A DNA stretch of 8,275 nucleotides from GWF2-50-93 sp049297395 (lineage in GTDB: Bacteria; Verrucomicrobiota; Lentisphaeria; Victivallales; GWF2-50-93), in the NCBI GenBank assembly GCA_049297395.1, contig JBAQUG010000195.1, positions 1 through 8,275 of the forward strand, given 5' to 3'. Positions 1 to 5,029 of this stretch are shown one piece after another. The notes beneath the pieces were generated by a model. It did no database searches, was not told the origin of the DNA, and was given only the letters and a program-made list of their open reading frames with translations. The position numbers and the translations under genes are program-made. Every line of letters starts with the position of its first letter. Positions within the stretch are counted from its first letter, which is position 1.

Positions 1-21
1 CCGGCTTCGCGGGGACTTTTC

Positions 22-82
22 TTAAGGTAGGGCGGTCTCGCCGAGACCGCCGCGGACGCCTCGGCGAGGCGTCCCTGCCTAA
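22..82. repeat. Double-hairpin GC-rich intergenic repeat (REP-like)
   Basis: Two perfect 9-bp stems with 3-nt loops lie 2 nt apart: GGCGGTCTC (31-39) / GAGACCGCC (43-51), and GGACGCCTC (54-62) / GAGGCGTCC (66-74). The flanks, TAAGGTAGGG (22-31) and CCCTGCCTAA (73-82), can pair over about 8 of 10 positions plus a G-T wobble. The whole unit could therefore fold as a three-way junction. The loops are GCC and GGC, and each stem ends in the same core, CTC/GAG. No ORF covers it. The form matches short interspersed palindromic elements that are abundant in PVC-group genomes. Genome-wide copy number cannot be judged from this window. Confidence 0.75.
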
Positions 83-85
83 GAC

Positions 86-365
86 ACGAAAAATACAATT
101 TCCTATACGATTTAATTAAGTATTTGCTTGTACCTCATTTCATAAAATCAAATGTAGTTAATGCCGCAAGGCATGTTCTTAAGTTGGCCAAGTCCCGATG
201 AGACTGGCATCTTCGAAGCGCCTTTATCATAGGAGATCTTGGTTCCTTTGACAAATGAAATCGCTCTTTTCCTAAAATATGATTCAACACCATCAGGCAA
301 AATATCGTCAGCCGCTTTCTTACTATTATTAAAAAAACATTCTGGAAATATTTTCATTTCCTGTA
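86..365. other. AT-rich segment of distinct composition
   Basis: This stretch is visibly richer in A and T than the GC-balanced genes to its right. It contains the doubtful minus-strand ORF at 148-357 and one small hairpin with a GCAA tetraloop (ATGCC 161-165, GGCAT 170-174). I see no RNA gene or mobile-element end in it. The shift in composition could mark horizontally acquired or decaying DNA between the left-hand repeat and the lacI promoter. Confidence 0.5.
148..357 (-). CDS. Hypothetical small protein, doubtful
   Basis: A 69-residue ORF divergent from lacI. The product is basic and mostly hydrophilic (starting MKIFPECFFNNSKKAADDIL) and has no membrane segment, signal peptide or motif that I recognise. 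In favour of a gene: it fills most of an otherwise empty 360-bp stretch, it faces away from a shared promoter region, and its amino-acid mix is plausible. Against: the only Shine-Dalgarno-like stretch (AGGA) lies almost against the ATG, and AT-rich DNA easily yields short ORFs. It could be a remnant of a longer gene, a lineage-specific small protein or chance. No function is proposed. Confidence 0.3.
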   Translation of the reverse strand: MKIFPECFFNNSKKAADDILPDGVESYFRKRAISFVKGTKISYDKGASKMPVSSGLGQLKNMPCGINYI

Positions 366-393
366 TTGCTTTTAAAAAATAATGCCATATAAT
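366..393 (+). promoter_or_regulatory. Sigma-70-like promoter of the lacI-family gene
   Basis: A perfect TATAAT -10 hexamer lies at 388-393, with a weak TTGCTT -35 candidate at 366-371 separated by a 16-bp spacer. Transcription would start near 400, immediately before or inside the operator palindrome and about 50 nt before the ATG at 450. The consensus assumed is that of the housekeeping sigma factor. The -35 matches only 3 of 6 bases, so the promoter may be weak or assisted. Confidence 0.6.
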
Positions 394-400
394 GAATCAT

Positions 401-418
401 TGATTCAACGTTGTATCA
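401..418. promoter_or_regulatory. LacI-family operator (autoregulatory)
   Basis: TGATTCAACGTTGTATCA is an 18-bp palindrome matching its own reverse complement at 16 of 18 positions, with only the fifth pair from each end mismatched. Its CG centre at 409-410 is typical of LacI/GalR-family operators, where the hinge helices bend the central CpG step. It lies just downstream of the TATAAT box and upstream of the regulator's own ATG, the usual place for autorepression. A second perfect inverted repeat, TGAATCA-T-TGATTCA (393-407), overlaps it and could be an alternative or extended half-site arrangement. I saw no matching copy in the gaps before the downstream genes. Confidence 0.65.
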
Positions 419-449
419 TATTAATCGCAAATACAGGCTGCAGGCATAT

Positions 450-1493
450 ATGACCACTATAAAAGACATTGCGAGGAGGGCCAGGGTCAGCTACACCGCC
501 GTATCCATCGTGCTTGGCGAGAGAAGCAAGCCGGGCCGGGTCAGCGAGAAGACCCGGGCAAGAATCAGGGACGTTGCCGCCAAAATGGGATACAGCCGGA
601 ATGCGGTCGCGACCAACATGCGCCATGGCAGCACTAAAATAATTGCATTCATCTCAAACGACATTTCCCAGGAATACACATCCAAGGTGCTTGAAGGAGC
701 ATCAACGGCTGCTGACATGAATCATTTCTTCTTGAAGCTGATCACTGTCGGCTACGATGAGAGCCTGAAGCCCTCCCTTGATCGGTTGATGGAGCAGCGC
801 CCTTCAGGATTGATTGTCCGCAACCTGAGCGCCCCGCAGTTGAAAGCATTATCCAGCAGCGCGAAATCGCATGGGATACCAACAGCGTATGTTGAAAACT
901 ATGCAGGGAAACCTGGAACTGTCAATGTATTTTCAGACGACACCGCTGGAATGCAGGCCATGGTGGAACATCTTCATGCTCTCGGACACAGGAGGATCGC
1001 GCATATTTCCAACGGCCTGAATTTCGGGTTTGCTGCACGGCGCTACGAAGGCTTCTGCCGGGGAATGAAGAATTGCGGATTAGCGATTGACGATACCCTG
1101 CTGTTTGAAGGTCTATACGGAGCAAAACCGGAAGAGTTTTATGCGTTCATCAAAAGAACAGTGTCCGGCAAACCTCTGGCGACGGCGATCTGCACCTGCT
1201 CCGACTTCCAGACGCTGGCGGCGATGAACATTGTCCAGTCTTTAGGAAAAATGGTACCGGCGGATATATCAATAACCGGTTATGGCGGCCTGTGGCTTTG
1301 CCACAATAGTTTTCCAACCTTGACCACCGTGAAGCAGCCGTTTGAAAAAATGGGCATGGCGGCGGCGGACAATCTGATAAAGGCGATACGGGGCGAGCAA
1401 TTCGAATCGACAATACAGGTGCCGACGGAACTGTTGATTCAAAATTCCAGCGGCCAGGCGAAGAAGGGCAGTGCCCGAGAGCAGAATCGGTGA
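450..1493 (+). CDS. LacI/GalR-family transcriptional regulator
   Basis: A 347-residue protein, normal length for the family. Residues 2-22 form the N-terminal helix-turn-helix (TIKDIARRARVSYTAVSIVL), followed by the hinge region (KMGYSRNAVATNMR, about 45-58). The rest is a periplasmic-binding-protein-like effector domain, with the family-typical stretches GLIVRN, LGHRRIAHIS and ITGYGG, and a C-terminal TLTTVKQPFEKMG segment. The hinge leucine that normally wedges into the operator's central CpG appears to be Met57. The ATG at 450 is preferred because translation then begins directly at the DNA-binding domain. An upstream in-frame TTG at 411 lies inside the operator palindrome and is unlikely. 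The Shine-Dalgarno sequence is weak (AGGC). It probably represses its own promoter and perhaps the glycan genes to its right; the inducer is unknown, and a sugar such as fucose or an oligosaccharide is an inference from its neighbours. Confidence 0.93.
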   Translation: MTTIKDIARRARVSYTAVSIVLGERSKPGRVSEKTRARIRDVAAKMGYSRNAVATNMRHGSTKIIAFISNDISQEYTSKVLEGASTAADMNHFFLKLITVGYDESLKPSLDRLMEQRPSGLIVRNLSAPQLKALSSSAKSHGIPTAYVENYAGKPGTVNVFSDDTAGMQAMVEHLHALGHRRIAHISNGLNFGFAARRYEGFCRGMKNCGLAIDDTLLFEGLYGAKPEEFYAFIKRTVSGKPLATAICTCSDFQTLAAMNIVQSLGKMVPADISITGYGGLWLCHNSFPTLTTVKQPFEKMGMAAADNLIKAIRGEQFESTIQVPTELLIQNSSGQAKKGSAREQNR

Positions 1494-1622
1494 ATCGGAG
1501 TTGAAGAGTGTGGAGGTCGAAAGTAACCACAAAGGCACGGAGACACTAAGGGGGAGTTCGGGAGTTCGGAAATATGAAAAGCTAGAAAGTTTTTTTACTT
1601 AAAACACGGGACTGAATGAAAT
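1494..1622. repeat. Intergenic repeat-rich gap before the fucosidase gene
   Basis: This gap contains a stepped motif of AAGG/GGAG-type words spaced by CAC (ACAAAGGCACGGAGACAC, 1529-1546), then an exact tandem of GGGAGTTC (1552-1559 and 1560-1567). Next comes GAAA/AAAGT-rich sequence ending in a run of seven T (1590-1596). Such low-complexity repeat strings are common between genes of PVC-group bacteria. No strong hairpin precedes the T run, so I do not call a terminator. No convincing promoter or operator copy was seen for the next gene. Confidence 0.5.
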
Positions 1623-2915
1623 ATGATTAATACATGCACACAGGCAGATAATGCCATGAAGAAAATGTTTCATGACGGGCGCAACTGGTTTTTTGAAAAA
1701 CGCTTCGGGTTGTTTGTCCACTGGGGATTATACGCGGTAAACGCCTGGCATGAACAGGAACAGTTCCGCAAAGGCCTATGTAGACACGACTATACGCATC
1801 TGATCGGCAAGTTCAATCCAGTCAATTTCAATCCCGACCAGTGGCTGGACATTGCGGAAAAGGCGGGAATGCAATATCTCTGTTTTACCGCAAAGCACAT
1901 TGACGGCTTTTGCATGTGGAATACCAGGCAGACGGAATACAATATTACCAACACTCCCTACCGCAGAGACATTTTCGGAATGCTGGCCGAAGCCTGCCAC
2001 AGGCGCGATCTCCCCCTGTGCATTTATTATTCCGTACCTGACATGAACTGCAAATATTATCCCAACCAGGGACGGAGCTATGAACTGCCCGGCCCGGAAC
2101 AGGGAGACGAGCCGGATCTGGCGAAATACGTTGAGTTCGTCAAGGCGCAGGTTACCGAGCTCTGCACAAACTACGGGAAAATCCATGGGTTCTGGTGGGA
2201 TGCCAACTTCGGTACGCTGAAACACCAGGACGAATCCGTAAATAAGATCATCCGCTCGCTCCAGCCCGGAATCATCATCAACAACCGAGGCTTTGATGAC
2301 GGAGATTTCTCCACGCCGGAACGCGATTACGACGATGCGAAACTCGACGGTGTGAAGGCTTATGCCAAGCCGACAGAAGCCTGCGAGTCCATCGGCTCGG
2401 AAAGCTGGGGATATCGCAGCAATGAAGATTATTTTTCAGTCGGCGCTCTTACACGGAGCATCACCAAGCACATGGCCAAAGGCGGAAATTACCTGTTGAA
2501 TGTCGGACCGCAGGCCGACGGCACATTCCCTGCGGAAACCGTCAGGATACTGGAAAAAATCGGACAGTGGCATCGGCGAGTCGGAGAGGCGTTCGAACAA
2601 GTGGAGCTGCTGTCGCTGACCTTGGACAATGGCAAAGTGCTGCTGGGGCGGAAAGGCAACGCGCTTTACGTCTATCTGCTGGACGCACCACGCAAGTCCG
2701 GCGTGGTTCTCAAGCCGCTGGATATTCAGCCAAAAAAGGCGATGTTATTGAATAACGGGCAGGAATTGAAGGCCAAGGTTGAGATTATGCCTTCCATGCA
2801 TTCGGAACACAAGGCGTACCTGCATGTATGGGACATGCCGGTTGACGAACTTTCGAACGAGGCGGTCATTTTGAAGTTGGAATTTGAGGAAGGAGTTACA
2901 GAGGCACTGAGGTGA
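1623..2915 (+). CDS. GH29 alpha-L-fucosidase
   Basis: A 430-residue glycoside hydrolase of family GH29, retaining exo-enzymes that release terminal alpha-L-fucose. The N-terminal (beta/alpha)8 barrel spans about residues 15-320 and shows FEKRFGLFVHWG (24-35), AKHIDGFCMW (90-99) and the predicted nucleophile Asp193 in GFWWDANFG. Further family markers are INNRGFDDGDF, TPERDY (231-236) and GGNYLLNVGPQADG (287-300). The last ~110 residues should be the usual beta-sandwich domain. The acid/base glutamate cannot be assigned safely by eye. There is no signal peptide, so it is probably cytoplasmic and acts on imported oligosaccharides. The start may instead be the ATG at 1656 (MKKMFHDGRNWFF), where similarity appears to begin; neither start has a good Shine-Dalgarno. 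The last codons and stop run into a degenerate copy of the intergenic repeat (see 2893-2952). Confidence 0.92.
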   Translation: MINTCTQADNAMKKMFHDGRNWFFEKRFGLFVHWGLYAVNAWHEQEQFRKGLCRHDYTHLIGKFNPVNFNPDQWLDIAEKAGMQYLCFTAKHIDGFCMWNTRQTEYNITNTPYRRDIFGMLAEACHRRDLPLCIYYSVPDMNCKYYPNQGRSYELPGPEQGDEPDLAKYVEFVKAQVTELCTNYGKIHGFWWDANFGTLKHQDESVNKIIRSLQPGIIINNRGFDDGDFSTPERDYDDAKLDGVKAYAKPTEACESIGSESWGYRSNEDYFSVGALTRSITKHMAKGGNYLLNVGPQADGTFPAETVRILEKIGQWHRRVGEAFEQVELLSLTLDNGKVLLGRKGNALYVYLLDAPRKSGVVLKPLDIQPKKAMLLNNGQELKAKVEIMPSMHSEHKAYLHVWDMPVDELSNEAVILKLEFEEGVTEALR

Positions 2916-2952
2916 AGTTCGAAAGTGCGAAAATGCGGGAGTGCGAAAGTTT
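2893..2952. repeat. Degenerate short-period repeat spanning the fucosidase stop
   Basis: GTTACAGAGGCACTGAGG (2895-2912) resembles the ACAAAGGCACGGAG string at 1529-1542. It is followed by AGTGCGAAA twice (2924-2932 and 2940-2948, 16-bp period) in GAAA/AAAGT-rich sequence like that at 1560-1596. The final residues of the fucosidase (GVTEALR) are therefore encoded by repeat-like DNA, which suggests that the repeat intruded on the gene end or the gene recruited a stop within it. Confidence 0.45.
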
Positions 2953-3022
2953 TATGGAGAAAGAGAGCTTGTGGGTTTGTGAGTACGTGCGTTCAAAAAT
3001 GCTGGAGTTCACAACTTTCTTG

Positions 3023-3050
3023 TCCGCCGTATCATCTTAGCGAAGGCGGA
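3023..3050. repeat. Inverted repeat TCCGCC...GGCGGA
   Basis: TCCGCC (3023-3028) pairs with GGCGGA (3045-3050) around a 16-nt loop containing CTTAGCG. It is non-coding and co-occurs with the other palindromic elements in this gap. The arrangement of a CCGCC stem and a TTAGCGAAGG interior resembles interspersed repeats frequent in metagenomic bacterial contigs. It has no T tract, so it is not a standard terminator. Confidence 0.5.
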
Positions 3051-3100
3051 AGTCGTGTCTTGATTAAAGGTAACACTGCCCGAGGCAGGAACGGCGAATA

Positions 3101-3180
3101 AAGGAACGCCACCAACTTGGTGGCAATCGCCAGTAATGAAAGAAAGAGAATGCCGGCAAGTTGCCGGCGATCCAATATGG
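3101..3180. repeat. Tandem pair of related CAA-N-TTG hairpins
   Basis: Two roughly 43-bp units each carry a perfect 8-1-8 inverted repeat: GCCACCAA-c-TTGGTGGC (3108-3124) and GCCGGCAA-g-TTGCCGGC (3152-3168). Their flanks are alike: an A/G-rich lead-in (AAGGAAC, AAGAGAAT) and an (A/G)ATC(G)CCA-type exit. The inner CAA-N-TTG is the same in both, while the stem positions differ in a paired, compensated way. The second unit ends just before the Shine-Dalgarno of the methyltransferase-like gene. A weaker TGCC-CGA-GGCA hairpin lies upstream at 3077-3087. Confidence 0.65.
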
Positions 3181-3189
3181 AGAGGCAGA

Positions 3190-4254
3190 ATGAAAAGGAT
3201 AAATCAAATGACACATAAAGAGCGTTTTTTTGCGACTGTCGCAAGAGCGGACGTGGATCGTCCGGCATGCTGGCTGGGGCTTCCTGTTCCGGATGCCGTC
3301 CCCGCATTGCTCCGGCATTTCAAGGTCAGCAGCATAGACGAGTTGAAGATGAAAATCGGCGACGACATCTATCCTGTGGAAGTCCCGTACCATCACCCGC
3401 CGGCGAACCACATCGCCTGCGCCTTTGATTTTGCGAAGAACCTGCACGGCGGCGATTATGAGGAACGCACGCTTACCGCCCCCGGGTTCTTTGAAGACTA
3501 TTCTGATCCGGATGCGACAGAAGATTTTGAATGGCCCGATCCCGCCTCGCACATGTCCTTGGACGAGTGCCGCGACGCGATAGGCAAGGCGCCTCCGGAC
3601 ATGGCTGTAATGGGAATCATGTGGTCGGCCCATTTCCAGGACGCCTGCGCCGCGTTCGGCATGGAAACAGCACTGATGAAGATGATGACGGAACCGGAGA
3701 TGTTCAAGGCGGTGATTGACAGGATCACCAGATTCTATCTCAAGGCGAACGGAATTTTCTATGAAGCCGGAAAAGGCCGGCTTGACACCGTACTGATCGG
3801 CAACGACTTCGGCAGCCAGAACGGATTGATGCTGTCTCCGGATCTGCTCCGGGAACTGGTTTTCCCTGGAACAAGAAAACTGATAGAACAGGCGAAATCC
3901 TATGGCCTCAAGGTGATCCACCATTCCTGCGGCGCGGTCGCCGATATAATTCCAGATCTGATCGAAATGGGGGTTGATGTCATCCATCCGATCCAGGCTT
4001 TGGCGGCGGGCATGGATCCGCAGGACTTGAAATCCAGGTTCGGTGGAAAGGTGTCGTTCTGCGGCGGCGTTGACGCCCAGAACCTGCTTGTCAACGGCAC
4101 ACCCCGGGAAATAAAAAACAAGGTGGATGAACTTAAGAGGATTTTTCCCAGCGGACTGATTATCTCCCCGAGCCATGAGGCAATCCTGCCGGATATTCCA
4201 CCGGCCAATATCGGGGCGTTGTTCAAAGAGGCAATTTCCACAGGAACCCACTGA
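3190..4254 (+). CDS. URO-D-fold methyltransferase-like protein (MtaA/CmuA type)
   Basis: A 354-residue protein of the uroporphyrinogen decarboxylase superfamily, a TIM-barrel family that also includes corrinoid-linked methyltransferases (MtaA, MtbA, CmuA). It keeps the methyltransferase zinc-ligand pattern H-x-C...C: His245 and Cys247 in VIHHSCGAV, and Cys291 in SFCGGVD. I do not see the arginine-rich substrate loop expected of true HemE. The likely role is therefore transfer of a methyl group from a methylated substrate to a corrinoid protein or coenzyme, not haem synthesis. No corrinoid protein is encoded here. No signal peptide is seen. The start at 3190 has GGAGAGG 4 nt upstream; ATG 3208 (MTHKERFF), with AAGGA 8 nt upstream, is equally credible and sits where family similarity begins. 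An upstream in-frame ATG at 3136 would translate a hairpin repeat and is rejected. It heads a tight run with the pseudopilin, 23 nt downstream. Confidence 0.85.
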   Translation: MKRINQMTHKERFFATVARADVDRPACWLGLPVPDAVPALLRHFKVSSIDELKMKIGDDIYPVEVPYHHPPANHIACAFDFAKNLHGGDYEERTLTAPGFFEDYSDPDATEDFEWPDPASHMSLDECRDAIGKAPPDMAVMGIMWSAHFQDACAAFGMETALMKMMTEPEMFKAVIDRITRFYLKANGIFYEAGKGRLDTVLIGNDFGSQNGLMLSPDLLRELVFPGTRKLIEQAKSYGLKVIHHSCGAVADIIPDLIEMGVDVIHPIQALAAGMDPQDLKSRFGGKVSFCGGVDAQNLLVNGTPREIKNKVDELKRIFPSGLIISPSHEAILPDIPPANIGALFKEAISTGTH

Positions 4255-4264
4255 AATCAGAGAA

Positions 4265-4271
4265 AAGGAGG
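4265..4271 (+). promoter_or_regulatory. Shine-Dalgarno fixing a GTG start
   Basis: AAGGAGG, a full-strength ribosome-binding site, lies 6 nt before GTG 4278. No in-frame ATG occurs before the hydrophobic pilin helix, so this site decides the start of the pseudopilin. Confidence 0.85.
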
Positions 4272-4277
4272 ATTATA

Positions 4278-4994
4278 GTGAAAAGAGCAGAATTGGAAAT
4301 CCCGGAAAGTGAAATATTTCCCTCATGGAAATATTTCACGCTCATTGAACTCCTGGTGGTGATTGCGATCATCGCAATCCTGGCGGCGATGCTGCTGCCT
4401 GCGCTGAAAAACGCAAAGGATCTGTCCCGTGAGATCTCATGCGTCAGCAACCAGCGGCAGATCGGCCTGGCCTGGCAGATGTACGGAGAGGACAACACGG
4501 GATCCCTTGTCCCTTTAAGCATTGCAAACATCGATCCGATGCAGAATGAATATTGGCCGGGCCACTTGCTGGACTATCTGAAACTGAAAAAGCTTCCCGC
4601 CAGCAATCTGCGTTTCGAGAAGAACGGAACCGTCTTTTTCTGCCCGGGACTTCCCGGCAACAGTACCATCATCTACCAGGCTTCCTACGGCATGAACTCC
4701 TATGCGGTCGGCGGCAACGACGCTTTCGGAAACCAGGGATACAGGAAACACAGCCAGATCAGGCTCCCGTCAGCCCAGATGTTCATCACCGACAGCCATT
4801 GGTCCTCCACCGATCTTGCAAATGGCTGCTACGCCGTCTCCGGAGACAACGCCGGATTTAACAGCTATGTTGATTTCCGACACAACCATAAGGTCAACAT
4901 CGCTTACGCAGACGGGCATGTCGAACCAGCAAGAAGGGGGCAGATTTATCAGAGCAACTGGTATGACACCGTACCATGGGGCTGGCCAAAATAG
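4278..4994 (+). CDS. Type IV/II pseudopilin-like protein, H-X9-DG type
   Basis: A 238-residue protein with a prepilin-type N-terminal cleavage/methylation segment: mature start predicted at Phe20, then TLIELLVVIAIIAILAAM with the conserved Glu at +5 (Glu24). The hydrophobic helix serves as both secretion signal and membrane anchor. The C-terminal region carries the prepilin-associated H-X9-DG motif (H-NHKVNIAYA-DG, near residues 205-216) and a WxxxxP-rich end. Such proteins exist in large numbers in Lentisphaerota genomes, and their roles are mostly unknown. The residue before the cleavage point is Tyr where classical prepilins have Gly, and the 19-residue leader is acidic (ELEIPESE) instead of simply basic. 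GTG start with a strong Shine-Dalgarno. It lies between the methyltransferase-like gene and a secreted glycosidase (gap 35 nt), which suggests co-transcription and possibly a role in export or surface display. Confidence 0.9.
   Translation: MKRAELEIPESEIFPSWKYFTLIELLVVIAIIAILAAMLLPALKNAKDLSREISCVSNQRQIGLAWQMYGEDNTGSLVPLSIANIDPMQNEYWPGHLLDYLKLKKLPASNLRFEKNGTVFFCPGLPGNSTIIYQASYGMNSYAVGGNDAFGNQGYRKHSQIRLPSAQMFITDSHWSSTDLANGCYAVSGDNAGFNSYVDFRHNHKVNIAYADGHVEPARRGQIYQSNWYDTVPWGWPK
4309..4339. repeat. Perfect 13-bp inverted repeat inside the pseudopilin leader
   Basis: GTGAAATATTTCC (4309-4321) and GGAAATATTTCAC (4327-4339) form a perfect 13-bp stem with a 5-nt CTCAT loop. The inner 10-mer GAAATATTTC is itself a palindrome, so the element is also a 17-bp-spaced direct repeat (4311-4320 and 4328-4337). 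The two copies fall in different reading phases (encoding EIF and KYF), so the symmetry belongs to the DNA or RNA and not to protein repetition. It begins 31 nt after the first base of the start codon and ends at the codon pair for the predicted cleavage site. Confidence 0.8.
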
Positions 4995-5029
4995 AAGCGC
5001 ATAAGTAAAACAGAAAGGAAGGATCTCGT

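Noticed and set aside
1577..1600. Possible terminator after lacI (run of seven T)
   Set aside because: The preceding sequence gives only a weak, bulged A/T stem, so the hairpin needed for intrinsic termination is not supported.
3136..3189. Upstream in-frame extension of the URO-D-like gene to ATG 3136
   Set aside because: It lacks a Shine-Dalgarno, and the added 18 residues would be encoded largely by the second palindromic repeat unit, whereas ATGs at 3190 and 3208 have good ribosome-binding sites.
3064..4251. Long 395-residue minus-strand ORF opposite the URO-D-like gene
   Set aside because: It mirrors a gene with clear family motifs on the plus strand, its product is rich in Arg and His with no recognisable domain, and such antisense ORFs are expected from codon bias.
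3190..4254. Haem-pathway uroporphyrinogen decarboxylase (hemE)
   Set aside because: The fold family fits, but the H-x-C...C zinc pattern, the apparent lack of the HemE arginine-rich substrate loop and the catabolic neighbourhood favour a methyltransferase-type member.
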